Shown one piece after another: positions 7,791-15,048 of a stretch of 29,768 nt of DNA (position 1 is its first letter; each line of letters begins with the position of its first letter). Under the pieces are notes generated by a model that did not search any database, was not told the DNA's origin, and worked only from the letters and a program-made list of their open reading frames with translations. The position numbers were made by a program, and so were the translations under genes. Source of the stretch: Verrucomicrobiota bacterium. Its GTDB lineage: Bacteria; Verrucomicrobiota; Verrucomicrobiia; Opitutales; Opitutaceae. The stretch lies in NCBI GenBank assembly GCA_023386835.1, contig JAEWIY010000095.1, positions 1 to 29,768 of the forward strand. The letters are read 5' to 3'.

Positions 7791-8411
7791 ATGCGCTACG
7801 TTTATCTCGTCACCTTCTTTGTCGTGGTGCTGGCCGTGGGCCTGCTCGGGTTCCGCGGGTCGACTTCGACCAAGCCGCCCCTGGAGATCTTCCCGGACAT
7901 GGATCGCCAGGAAAAGTACAAGCCGCAGGCCCGCTCGGCCTTCTTTGCCGACGGTCGCACGGACCGTCCGCTGCCGCCCGGTGTGGTGGCGCGTGGGCAC
8001 CTGCGCCTGGATCCGCACCTTTCCGAAGGGCGGACAGCCAATGGCGAATTTGCCCGGGGGTATCCCGCCAGCATCACCGTGGACCACACGTTCATGGCGC
8101 GTGGCCGCGAGAACTATAACATCTACTGCGCCCCCTGCCACGGCGGGCTCGGTGACGGCCGCGGTATCGTCAGCCAGTACGGCTGGGGCACCCCCGTCAG
8201 CTTCCACGCGGACAACTACCGACAGATGCCGGAAGGCGAAATCTTTCACGTGATCACGCACGGGCGGAACACCATGTTCCCCTACGCGGATAAGTTGACG
8301 CCGGAGGACCGTTGGGCGGTCGTCGCCTACACCCGGGCCCTCCAGCGCGCGCAGAATGGTCGGGCGGCGGACGTTCCCGCAGCTCGACGGGCAGAACTCG
8401 GCATCCAATGA
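7791..8411 (+). CDS. actE: ACIII subunit E, monoheme cytochrome c
   Basis: This 206-residue protein has an N-terminal hydrophobic segment (about 3-20) and one heme c site, CAPCH (113-117); M162 in RNTMFPY is the likely distal ligand. The segment YKPQARSAFFADGRTDRPLPPGVVARG (from residue 43) is characteristic of ActE. The hydrophobic segment ends in LLGFRG without a lipobox Cys, so this copy should be held by an uncleaved helix or released, not lipidated. ActE receives electrons from the ActB/ActA cluster and hands them to an acceptor. Its last codon overlaps the actF ATG (ATGA at 8408-8411), which indicates coupling. Confidence 0.92.
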   Translation: MRYVYLVTFFVVVLAVGLLGFRGSTSTKPPLEIFPDMDRQEKYKPQARSAFFADGRTDRPLPPGVVARGHLRLDPHLSEGRTANGEFARGYPASITVDHTFMARGRENYNIYCAPCHGGLGDGRGIVSQYGWGTPVSFHADNYRQMPEGEIFHVITHGRNTMFPYADKLTPEDRWAVVAYTRALQRAQNGRAADVPAARRAELGIQ

Positions 8412-9703
8412 GCACACACGCCGCCCCCCTTCCTGCAGGTCTTCCCGTCACGGCTTCGGCCGCGGCCGGGACCGCTCCCGCCGCCGGTAAGGCGCTGATG
8501 ATCGGCGTTGCCGGCATCGCCCTGACCGTGCTCGGCATCTTCGTCTCCGGCGTGGCCAAAGTCGCCGCGGCCTGGCTGACGGCGCTCACGTTCTGGACCG
8601 GGCTCGCGATCGGCATGCTGATGCTGATCATGATCCACCACATCTTCGACGCGTCCTGGTCGACCGTGATCCGGCGTCAGTTCGAACATGGCCTCGCCTC
8701 CTTCAAGTGGCTGGCGCTGCTTTTCGCCCCCTTGGTCGTCGGTTCGTTCATTGAACCGACCCTGATCTGGAAGTGGTTCAGCCCGGCTTACGACCTCGCG
8801 AACGTCGGCGGCCACGGCACCGTGGGTGACGACGTGTTGTGGGTGAAGAAGTCGATCCTGCTCAACCCGACGACCTTCGTCATCGCGACCGCCGGTTCCT
8901 TCCTCCTGTGGATCTGGTTGTCCGCCCGCCTGCGCAAGGCGTCCTTCACCCAGGACGTCGATGGCGACGCGCGCTGGACGCTGATGAACCGCAAGACGGC
9001 CGCTTTTGGCATTCCGATCGGCGCGCTGACCCTGACGCTCTGCGTCATCCTCTGGGTCAAGTCGCTCGAGTACCACTGGTTCTCAACGATGTACGGCGTG
9101 TGGTACTTCGCCAACTGCGCCCGCGGCGCACTCGCCTGCGGCGTGCTGATCATGTTCTGGCTGTATTTTCGCGGCGACTACAAGGGCATCCTCAACACCA
9201 ACCACTGGTACAGCATTGGCATGCTGTCCTTCGCCTTCACGGTGTTCTGGGCCTACGTCACGTTCTCCCAGTATTTCCTGATCTGGAACGCGAACATCCC
9301 GGAGGAGACCTTCTGGTATAACCTGCGTGAGGTGAACAACAGCGATGGGCAGCCCAACCAGTGGAAATGGGTCGGCATGCTCCTCCTCTTTGGTCACTTC
9401 TTCTTCCCATTCCTCGGCCTGATCAGCTACCCGGCCAAGATCAACAAGGGCTGGATGCGGTTCATGGCATACTGGGTCGCGGCGATCTTCCTGATCGATG
9501 TGATCTACAACATCTGGCCGGCGAAGAAGGACGCGTTGGGCGATCCGCTGCCGCTGCTGGCTTTGCATCAGGTGTGGACCCTCACCGCCGTCATCGGCGT
9601 GGGTGGCATCTGCGTTTGGTCTTATCTGAAGAGTTTCCCGACGGCGCGCCTGATCCCGATCCGGGACCCGCGTATTGGCGAATCCCTGACTTATCATGAG
9701 TGA
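8408..9703 (+). CDS. actF: ACIII subunit F, second NrfD-like membrane protein
   Basis: This is the second large integral membrane subunit of ACIII (431 residues), a paralogue of ActC with about ten helices and no bound redox cofactor in known structures. Motifs seen include WTGLAIGMLMLIMIHHIFDASW (about 60-81), EYHWFSTMYGVWYFANC (about 222-238), and TFSQYFLIWNANIPEETFWY (about 282-301). I chose the ATG at 8408, which overlaps the actE stop; the upstream in-frame codons lie inside actE in another frame and have no similarity to ActF. The stop overlaps the next small gene by 8 nt. Confidence 0.93.
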   Translation: MSTHAAPLPAGLPVTASAAAGTAPAAGKALMIGVAGIALTVLGIFVSGVAKVAAAWLTALTFWTGLAIGMLMLIMIHHIFDASWSTVIRRQFEHGLASFKWLALLFAPLVVGSFIEPTLIWKWFSPAYDLANVGGHGTVGDDVLWVKKSILLNPTTFVIATAGSFLLWIWLSARLRKASFTQDVDGDARWTLMNRKTAAFGIPIGALTLTLCVILWVKSLEYHWFSTMYGVWYFANCARGALACGVLIMFWLYFRGDYKGILNTNHWYSIGMLSFAFTVFWAYVTFSQYFLIWNANIPEETFWYNLREVNNSDGQPNQWKWVGMLLLFGHFFFPFLGLISYPAKINKGWMRFMAYWVAAIFLIDVIYNIWPAKKDALGDPLPLLALHQVWTLTAVIGVGGICVWSYLKSFPTARLIPIRDPRIGESLTYHE

Positions 9704-10007
9704 GTTTACGTCCAAGTCCGTCTGGCCGACGGTCCTCGCGGTGGTGGGTGTCTTCGCGATCTTTCTGGTCATCCTGAAGGTCGCGCAGACGCCGGTTCAG
9801 CCGCTGAACAGCCCGGCCTCTCCGCCGGAAGAGGAGCGTTGGCGCTATAGCGACGAGGGGCGTGCTTCGCGCCTCGTTGAACTTCGGGGCCGTGAAACCG
9901 CCGCGATGAAGGACTATGGCTGGGTTGATCAGGCCAATGGGGTGGTCCGGCTGCCGCTGGACCGCGCGATTGAGCTGACGATCACCGACGCCAACGCAAA
10001 ACGCTAA
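9696..10007 (+). CDS. Small single-helix membrane protein of the ACIII operon
   Basis: This 103-residue protein has a predicted membrane helix at about 10-27 (VWPTVLAVVGVFAIFLVIL) and a hydrophilic tail. The tail contains YGWVDQANGVVRLPLDRAIEL (74-94). I recognise the pattern 'YGWvd...gvvRlPidrAmel' from short proteins encoded next to cytochrome oxidase and Sco genes in several phyla, but I know no function for it. It overlaps actF by 8 nt and is followed after 8 nt by the CcoS-like gene, so it is surely cotranscribed. It may be a small accessory subunit of the ACIII-cytochrome assembly, in the position where other operons have an extra ACIII subunit. There is no heme motif. Confidence 0.75.
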   Translation: MSEFTSKSVWPTVLAVVGVFAIFLVILKVAQTPVQPLNSPASPPEEERWRYSDEGRASRLVELRGRETAAMKDYGWVDQANGVVRLPLDRAIELTITDANAKR

Positions 10008-10015
10008 CTTCAGGA

Positions 10016-10222
10016 ATGGACTGGTTGTTGTACGCCGTCGCATTGCCCGTGGCGCTGGTGGTCGTTGGATCCGCCGGCTGCGCGATTCACTGGGCGATCA
10101 AGCACGGCCAGACCCAAGCCCTCTGGAGCACGCTGCGCTCGTGGCTCGGCCTGGCCAATGATCCCGCCGAGGCGACACCGCTCCTCCGCTCCTCTCCGTC
10201 TGGAACGTCCCGCCAAAACTGA
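10016..10222 (+). CDS. Small membrane protein, possibly CcoS-like
   Basis: This 68-residue protein has one N-terminal helix (about 3-26) and a short basic tail. The start of the protein (LLYAVALPVALVVV, then IHWAIKHGQTQAL at 24-36) resembles CcoS/FixS, whose pattern is a helix followed by F-WA-(R/K)-G-Q-(F)-(D)-D-L. The Asp residues after GQ in CcoS are missing here. CcoS is needed for maturation of cbb3 oxidase, probably for cofactor insertion into CcoN. The neighbouring CcoN homologue lacks cofactor ligands, so if this is CcoS-derived, its role here is unclear. AGGA lies directly before the ATG. The existence of the gene is likely from tight packing (8 nt after one gene, 9 nt before the next); the family call is tentative. 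Confidence 0.55.
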   Translation: MDWLLYAVALPVALVVVGSAGCAIHWAIKHGQTQALWSTLRSWLGLANDPAEATPLLRSSPSGTSRQN

Positions 10223-10231
10223 CCCCCTTTG

Positions 10232-11710
10232 ATGGTCTCTGCTTCCTCCACCATAACTCCGCCCGCCGCCGCCGTTCCCACGGCCGCCGGTCGAGCAGGG
10301 TTGGGCGACATCGACGCATCGGTGCGTGCACCGATCATCGTGTTCTTCGTCTTCGGGCTGCTGTGGCTGCTCGCGGGCACCGCTTTCGCGCTGATCTCCT
10401 CGGTGCAACTGCACAACCCGGGCTTCCTCAACGATGAGGCGTGGACCACGTATGGGCGGATGCGCCCGGCGTTCCTCAGCGCGATGGTCTATGGGTGGGG
10501 CTTCAACGCCGCGTTCGCCATCGCGATGTGGCTGATGGCCCGCTTGTCCGGCTCGGTTCTGCCGGGTGGGATTGTCGCCGCGGTGGGAGGCGTTTTCTGG
10601 AATCTCGGCGTTGCCATCGGCATCGCGGGCATCCTGTCGGGTGATGCAACCGGTTATGCGTGGCTCGACATGCCGCGGTACGTGGCGCCGTTGCTGTTCG
10701 TCGCCTACGCGATGATCGGATCGGTCACGGTGGCGACGTTCCGCTTTGGCCGGTTTCGCACCGCGTATGTTTCGCAGTGGTACCTGCTCGCGGCGCTGTT
10801 CTGGTTCCCGTGGTTCTTCACGATCGCCCAGGCGATGCTGCTGTTCAACTCGCCGCGCGGGGTGGTGCAGTCGATCCTGCAATCCTGGTACGCGGGCAAC
10901 GTCTTCGGCCTGTGGCTGGCGCCGGTCGCCCTCGCGTCCATCTACTATTTTATACCGAAGATCACCGGCCGGCCGATTCGCGACTACCGCATCGCCCGGA
11001 TGGGCTTCTGGAGCCTCGGCCTCTTCGCCAGCTGGGCGGGCGTCCGCCTGCTGATCGGGAGCCCGGTGCCGGCTTGGGTTCAGGCCGCGGGTGCGGCCGC
11101 CTGCCTGATGATGCTCATCCCGGCCGTGGTCGTGGCGGTGAACCACCTCGGTTCGTTGTCCGACCAGTTCCGCCGCCTGAAAGAGAGCCCGACGCTCGCC
11201 TTCAGTGCATTCGCCAGCCTGGCTTTTGTGGTTTGGTGCGTGCTGACCGCGGCCACCTCGCTGCGCTCCGTCGCCGGCGTTACCCAGTTTACCTTGGTCA
11301 ACCTGGCGGTGGTGCAGCTCGAGGTGCAGGCCTTCTTCAGCATGGCCGCCTTTGGGGCCGCCTATTATCTGCTTCCGCGTGTGGCCGGGATTGGCTGGCC
11401 GTCCGGCGCCTTGATCAAGGCCCACTACTGGGCTACGGCTGCCGGCGCGACGTTGGCGGTGCTCTGCCTTGCGATCGGCGGCTGGATGCAGGGCTCGGCG
11501 ATCAACAATCCCGAGCAGTTCCCCGAATACATGAACGTCGTGCAGCGCACGACGCCGTACCTGGTGGGCCACAGCCTCGCGCTCGTGCTGCTCGCCGTGG
11601 GTCACCTCGCCTTTGCGGTGAATGTCGTCACTCTCCTGATGAAGCGTCCGACTGGTGCAACGGCCACGACCCTGCTTGAGGAGCCTCGGGCACTGGAGGT
11701 GGCGCAATGA
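10232..11710 (+). CDS. CcoN-like (cbb3 oxidase subunit I fold) protein lacking all heme and copper ligands
   Basis: This 492-residue polytopic protein is homologous to CcoN. Shared landmarks are WTTYGRMRP (71-79), SWYAGNVFG (218-226), IYYFIPKITGRPIRDYR (237-253), FWSLGLFASWAG (259-270) and FGAAYYLLPR (374-383). At the positions of the CcoN metal ligands it has other residues: F81 for the low-spin heme His, G222 for the first CuB His, R272-L273 for the HH pair, and V360 and Q362 for the HVH pair of helix X. A266 replaces the cross-linked Tyr. Only five His remain (61, 305, 398, 447, 458) and none aligns. It therefore cannot bind the hemes or CuB of an oxidase as known. It is encoded between the ACIII genes and CcoO/CcoP-like cytochromes. 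The ATG at 10232 is preferred to the TTG three bases upstream. Annotation pipelines would likely call it an active oxidase subunit. Confidence 0.88.
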   Translation: MVSASSTITPPAAAVPTAAGRAGLGDIDASVRAPIIVFFVFGLLWLLAGTAFALISSVQLHNPGFLNDEAWTTYGRMRPAFLSAMVYGWGFNAAFAIAMWLMARLSGSVLPGGIVAAVGGVFWNLGVAIGIAGILSGDATGYAWLDMPRYVAPLLFVAYAMIGSVTVATFRFGRFRTAYVSQWYLLAALFWFPWFFTIAQAMLLFNSPRGVVQSILQSWYAGNVFGLWLAPVALASIYYFIPKITGRPIRDYRIARMGFWSLGLFASWAGVRLLIGSPVPAWVQAAGAAACLMMLIPAVVVAVNHLGSLSDQFRRLKESPTLAFSAFASLAFVVWCVLTAATSLRSVAGVTQFTLVNLAVVQLEVQAFFSMAAFGAAYYLLPRVAGIGWPSGALIKAHYWATAAGATLAVLCLAIGGWMQGSAINNPEQFPEYMNVVQRTTPYLVGHSLALVLLAVGHLAFAVNVVTLLMKRPTGATATTLLEEPRALEVAQ

Positions 11711-12372
11711 ATCGCGGTGCTTTCCTCTTCCTTGGCGCCTTCAGTATCCTGGCCTTTTCCTGGACGGGTCTGGTGGTCACCAATCAGATCACGACCGGCC
11801 AGTTGGTCTCCCATTTCGACGAGGCCGAAGCGGCGGTGTACCCGGCCGGCATTCCCGGTGTCGTGGAGCGTGGTCGCGCCGTGTATCGGGATCTCGGATG
11901 CGTGGAGTGCCATACGCAGCAGGTCCGGCGGCCCGGCTTTGGAGCCGACCAGGAGCGCGGGTGGGGCGAGCGGCTGAGTGTCGCACGCGACTACCTCTGG
12001 GAGAACCCCGTGTTGCTGGGCTCGGTTCGCATCGGTCCGGACCTGCGCAACGTGGGTGCCCGTCGCGACGATCCGAACTGGCATTATCTGCACCTGTTTG
12101 ATCCCCGCCTGGTGGTGGAAGGCTCGACGATGCCGAGCTACCGTTTCCTGTTCGACCAGCGCCGCATCGTTGGCCAGCCCTCGGCGGAAGCCCTGTCGCT
12201 GCCGGCCCCGTACTCGGTTCGCGACGGCTACGAAGTGGTGCCGACGGAGCGCGCGCGTTCGCTTGTGGCTTATTTGACCAGCTTGAAGGACACCTACGCT
12301 TACCCGGAAACGGAGAACGTCTTCAAACCGGCGGAGGCCGAGGGCGAGGCGACGACGGAGGGAGCACACTAA
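11707..12372 (+). CDS. CcoO-like membrane-anchored monoheme cytochrome c
   Basis: This 221-residue protein resembles CcoO (FixO), the monoheme subunit of cbb3 oxidase. It has an N-terminal helix (about 5-24), the heme site GCVECHTQQVRRP (64-76; C65, C68, H69), a GPDLRNVGARRDDPNWHYLHLFDPR block (110-134) and distal ligand M142 in EGSTMPSYRFLF. All of these match CcoO block by block, so unlike its CcoN-like partner this protein keeps its heme ligands. It overlaps the CcoN-like gene by 4 nt (ATGA), the usual ccoNO arrangement. Its probable job is electron transfer between ActA/ActE and the cytochrome encoded downstream. The C-terminal tail is Glu/Ala-rich and may be disordered. Confidence 0.88.
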   Translation: MNRGAFLFLGAFSILAFSWTGLVVTNQITTGQLVSHFDEAEAAVYPAGIPGVVERGRAVYRDLGCVECHTQQVRRPGFGADQERGWGERLSVARDYLWENPVLLGSVRIGPDLRNVGARRDDPNWHYLHLFDPRLVVEGSTMPSYRFLFDQRRIVGQPSAEALSLPAPYSVRDGYEVVPTERARSLVAYLTSLKDTYAYPETENVFKPAEAEGEATTEGAH

Positions 12373-12373
12373 C

Positions 12374-13033
12374 ATGAGTTCCGATCCGAATCTCCCGTCC
12401 TCCCGGATCGAGCCGGCGGCGGCTTCCGACGAAAGCATCCAGCAGGTGCACGCGGAGCTGTTGCACGCGCACGCGGAACCGAAGAAGGGCTATTCCTGGA
12501 TGCCCCTCTTCCTGTTGGCGTTCGTGTCGACGATGATCTTCATCGTCTCGATCTACTTCATCCATCACCGCGGCGGTTTCTCGCCGCTCGTGTATGACGA
12601 GCGCTTCGATCCGGCCACCATGGGTTCGGCCGGTGAAAAAGCGGCCGTGGATCCGGTGGTCGCGGGTCGACGCCTGTTCACGCAGAACTGCGCCACCTGC
12701 CACCAAACCAACGGTCAGGGCGTGCCCGGCGCGTTTCCTCCGCTGGCTGGCTCCGAGTGGGTGACCGGCGACGAGGAGCGCGCGATCAAAATCCTGCTCC
12801 ACGGTCTGCAGGGACCGATCGAAGTGGCGGGCACCACCTACAACAGCGTCATGCCGGCGTTCGGTCTGGGCAGTCCGTTCAACTGGAACGACGAGCGCGT
12901 GTCGCAGGTTTTGACCTACATCCGCCAGGAGTGGGGCAATCAGGCTGAGCCGGTGACCGCCGAGCGCGTCACCGAGGTCCGCACGCAAAACGCCCGCTCC
13001 AGCGCCTGGACCGCCGCCGAGCTGGGCCAGTAA
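12374..13033 (+). CDS. CcoP-like membrane-anchored monoheme cytochrome c
   Basis: This 219-residue protein has a cytoplasmic N-terminus of about 40 residues, a membrane helix (about 42-64), a linker and one cytochrome c domain. The heme site is NCATCH (105-110; C106, C109, H110) and the likely distal ligand is M160 in SVMPAFG. True CcoP normally carries two hemes; this protein has one and is better described as a CcoP-like or class I cytochrome c with an anchor. It begins 1 nt after the stop of the CcoO-like gene and is the last gene of the operon, followed by a terminator. It may be the exit point to a terminal oxidase encoded elsewhere. Confidence 0.87.
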   Translation: MSSDPNLPSSRIEPAAASDESIQQVHAELLHAHAEPKKGYSWMPLFLLAFVSTMIFIVSIYFIHHRGGFSPLVYDERFDPATMGSAGEKAAVDPVVAGRRLFTQNCATCHQTNGQGVPGAFPPLAGSEWVTGDEERAIKILLHGLQGPIEVAGTTYNSVMPAFGLGSPFNWNDERVSQVLTYIRQEWGNQAEPVTAERVTEVRTQNARSSAWTAAELGQ

Positions 13034-13058
13034 GCGCTCTGTTCAGCGAATAGCTTCG

Positions 13059-13089
13059 AGCCGATCCTTCACACAGGGTCGGCTTTTTT
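13059..13089 (+). terminator. Intrinsic terminator of the ACIII operon
   Basis: AGCCGATCC (13059-13067) pairs with GGGTCGGCT (13076-13084), nine pairs including one G-U, around an 8-nt loop, followed directly by a run of six T. It lies 25 nt after the last stop codon of the operon, before the convergent hldD-type gene. Confidence 0.9.
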
Positions 13090-13167
13090 GCGCAGCCGGG
13101 ACTGACCTACAGCGGTCCGGGGGGCCGTGTTGCCGCGCAAACCAGCGCGACCAATTACCGGCCGGAG

Positions 13168-14166
13168 TTATGCGCCGAGGCGGCAGTCGGGGACGAGGTG
13201 GTTCTGCACGTAGTCGCGTACCGCGTCAGCTAACGGGGTCATGGGGCGATCGTAGCCGGTTGCGCGCAGCTTGCTGATGTCGGCCTGCGTGAAGTACTGG
13301 TACTTGCCACGCAGCAGCTCGGGCATGTCGATGAACTCGATCTTCGGCGGTCGGCCCAAGGAGTCAAAGATGGCGGTGGCCAGCGTGATCCACGTGTTGG
13401 CCTCGCCGGAGCCAAGATTGTAGAGCCCGCCGACCGAGGGCGCGCGTTCGGCGAAATGCAGCGTCATCTCGATCGCGTCCTTCACGTAGAGGAAATCGCG
13501 CTTCTGCTCCCCGTCCTTGTACTCGGGTTTGTGGCTCTTGAAGAGCTGCACGCGGCCGGTGTCCTGAATTTGTTGATACGCCTTGTGCACGAGCGACCGC
13601 ATGTCGCCCTTGTGGTCCTCATTCGGCCCAAAGACGTTGAAGTACTTCACGCCGACGATCTGCCCCAGCCACCCCTGGCGTTGCGCATGCAGGTCGAAGA
13701 GGTGCTTGGAATATCCGTACATGTTGAGCGGGCGCAGCTGCTGCAGCTCGTCGTTGCGGTCGTCCATGCCTTGGCCGCCGTCGCCGTACGTGGCCGCCGA
13801 GGACGCGTAGACGAAGCGCACACCGCGCGAGATCGCCCATTCCGCCAGCTCTTTCGAGAAGGCGTAATTGTTGTCGATCAGGTAGGAGGCGTTCTTCTCG
13901 GTCGTGGCGGAGCAGGCACCGAGATGGAACGCCGCGGAGAACGTGCCGAAAACGTCGCCGTCTTCCGCCAGTTTGGACCGGAAGACGGGTGCCTCAATGT
14001 AGTCGCTGAACTCCAGCGGCACCAGGTTGCGCCACTTCTCGTCGGAACCGAGATTGTCCGTCACCAGGATGTCGGTGACGCCACGCTGGTTGAGCGCCCA
14101 GATCAGGGCACTGCCAATAAAACCAGCGCCACCAGTGACGAGAATACGGCCGTCAAGTGTGCTCAT
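13168..14166 (-). CDS. hldD: ADP-L-glycero-D-manno-heptose 6-epimerase
   Basis: This 332-residue extended short-chain dehydrogenase matches HldD (RfaD), which epimerises ADP-D-glycero-manno-heptose to the L,D form for the lipopolysaccharide inner core. It has the NAD(P) motif TGGAGFIG (11-18), HLGACSATTE (81-90), the catalytic ASSAATYG (121-128), Y150 and K154 in MYGYSKH, and KYFNVFGPNE further on, all as in HldD. I chose the ATG at 14166 (product beginning MSTLDGRILVTGG) over a TTG eight codons upstream because the glycine-rich motif then sits at the usual distance. The gene converges on the ACIII operon. Its presence implies a heptose-containing LPS, in line with a Gram-negative envelope. 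Confidence 0.92.
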   Translation of the reverse strand: MSTLDGRILVTGGAGFIGSALIWALNQRGVTDILVTDNLGSDEKWRNLVPLEFSDYIEAPVFRSKLAEDGDVFGTFSAAFHLGACSATTEKNASYLIDNNYAFSKELAEWAISRGVRFVYASSAATYGDGGQGMDDRNDELQQLRPLNMYGYSKHLFDLHAQRQGWLGQIVGVKYFNVFGPNEDHKGDMRSLVHKAYQQIQDTGRVQLFKSHKPEYKDGEQKRDFLYVKDAIEMTLHFAERAPSVGGLYNLGSGEANTWITLATAIFDSLGRPPKIEFIDMPELLRGKYQYFTQADISKLRATGYDRPMTPLADAVRDYVQNHLVPDCRLGA

Positions 14167-14241
14167 AGGGACAGAGCAAGGTGGCTCCAAAGGGGAGCCT
14201 GCGTAAACCCTGTTTTTACCTCGACCTCGGACGAAGGCGCG

Positions 14242-15048
14242 TCAGCCTTGGGAGAGCTCAACCGAGCGAGCCTTTGCCGCCAGCACCGTTTCGCGCATCA
14301 TCCCGCGGAAATCACGCGCGGCCATGCGTTGCAGACCGGCGAAAGTGGTGCCGTTGGGTGAGGTGACCTGGTCGCGCAGGGCTTCCGGGCGGCTGCGGGT
14401 CCGCGCCATCAGCCGCGCCGAACCGAGCACGGTTTCCACCGCGAGTGTTTCCGCTTCCTCTTCCGTGAGACCGGCGGCCACGCCGGCGTCGCGCAAGGCA
14501 GCGGTGAACTCGAAAACAAACGCCGGACCGCACCCGCTGACGCCCATCAGCGCGTCGATCTTTTCCTCGGGCACCTCGAGCTCGCGTCCGATTGCCTCCA
14601 GCAGTTGCAGCACGGCCGTGCGGTCGGTGGAGGTGAGGGGATGAAGTGCGCACCATCCCGTGATGCCGGCGCCGATCGCGCTGGGCGTGTTCGGCATGGT
14701 GCGGATGATGTTGCGAGCCTGTGGAAAAACTTGCGTGAGGCGCGCGAGCGTTTTCGCCGCCAGGACCGAGATCACCAGCTTGCCCGCGGTGAGCGCACCC
14801 AGACGTGGATCCGCGGTGGCGAGGTGCTGCGGTTTGAAGGCCACCACGACGATGTCGGCGCCGTTTAACAGGTCCTCGAGGTCCGTGGCGGCGCGAATGC
14901 CAGTGCGAGCCGCCAAGGCGCGCGCGGAATCACCGCTCGCGCTCAGGCAGATGATGGCGTCGCGAGCCGCGGGGTTTTGGGCCAGCAGGCCGTCGACGAT
15001 GGCCGACGCCATGCGGCCGGCTCCGAGAAACGCAATCCGAGCTTTCAC
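14242..15048 (-). CDS. proC: Pyrroline-5-carboxylate reductase
   Basis: This 268-residue cytosolic enzyme catalyses the last step of proline synthesis, NAD(P)H-dependent reduction of 1-pyrroline-5-carboxylate. The nucleotide motif FLGAGRMASAI is at 7-17; IRTMPNTPSAIGAG, VSGCGPAFVFEF and TSPNGTTFAGL are the conserved substrate-side blocks in the right order. Length is normal (about 270). It starts with GTG, inferred from the 4-nt GTGA overlap with the stop of the upstream receiver-kinase gene; this is an unusual partner and the overlap suggests translational coupling. Confidence 0.94.
   Translation of the reverse strand: MKARIAFLGAGRMASAIVDGLLAQNPAARDAIICLSASGDSARALAARTGIRAATDLEDLLNGADIVVVAFKPQHLATADPRLGALTAGKLVISVLAAKTLARLTQVFPQARNIIRTMPNTPSAIGAGITGWCALHPLTSTDRTAVLQLLEAIGRELEVPEEKIDALMGVSGCGPAFVFEFTAALRDAGVAAGLTEEEAETLAVETVLGSARLMARTRSRPEALRDQVTSPNGTTFAGLQRMAARDFRGMMRETVLAAKARSVELSQG

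Noticed and set aside
8312..8407. Upstream N-terminal extension of actF (start at 8312)
   Set aside because: These codons lie inside actE and read as Arg/Gly/Ser-rich sequence unlike ActF; the ATG at 8408 overlapping the actE stop fits better.
10010..11707. Minus-strand open frame of 565 codons opposite the CcoN-like gene
   Set aside because: The translation is extremely Arg/Gln/Glu/His-rich and lacks hydrophobic core pattern; it is antisense to a clear membrane protein gene.
10232..11710. Reading the CcoN-like gene as a nitric oxide reductase subunit (NorB) or as an active cbb3 oxidase
   Set aside because: NorB and all known heme-copper oxidases keep the heme-ligating His; here all are missing. 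A frameshift artefact is unlikely because the flanking motifs are intact in one frame.
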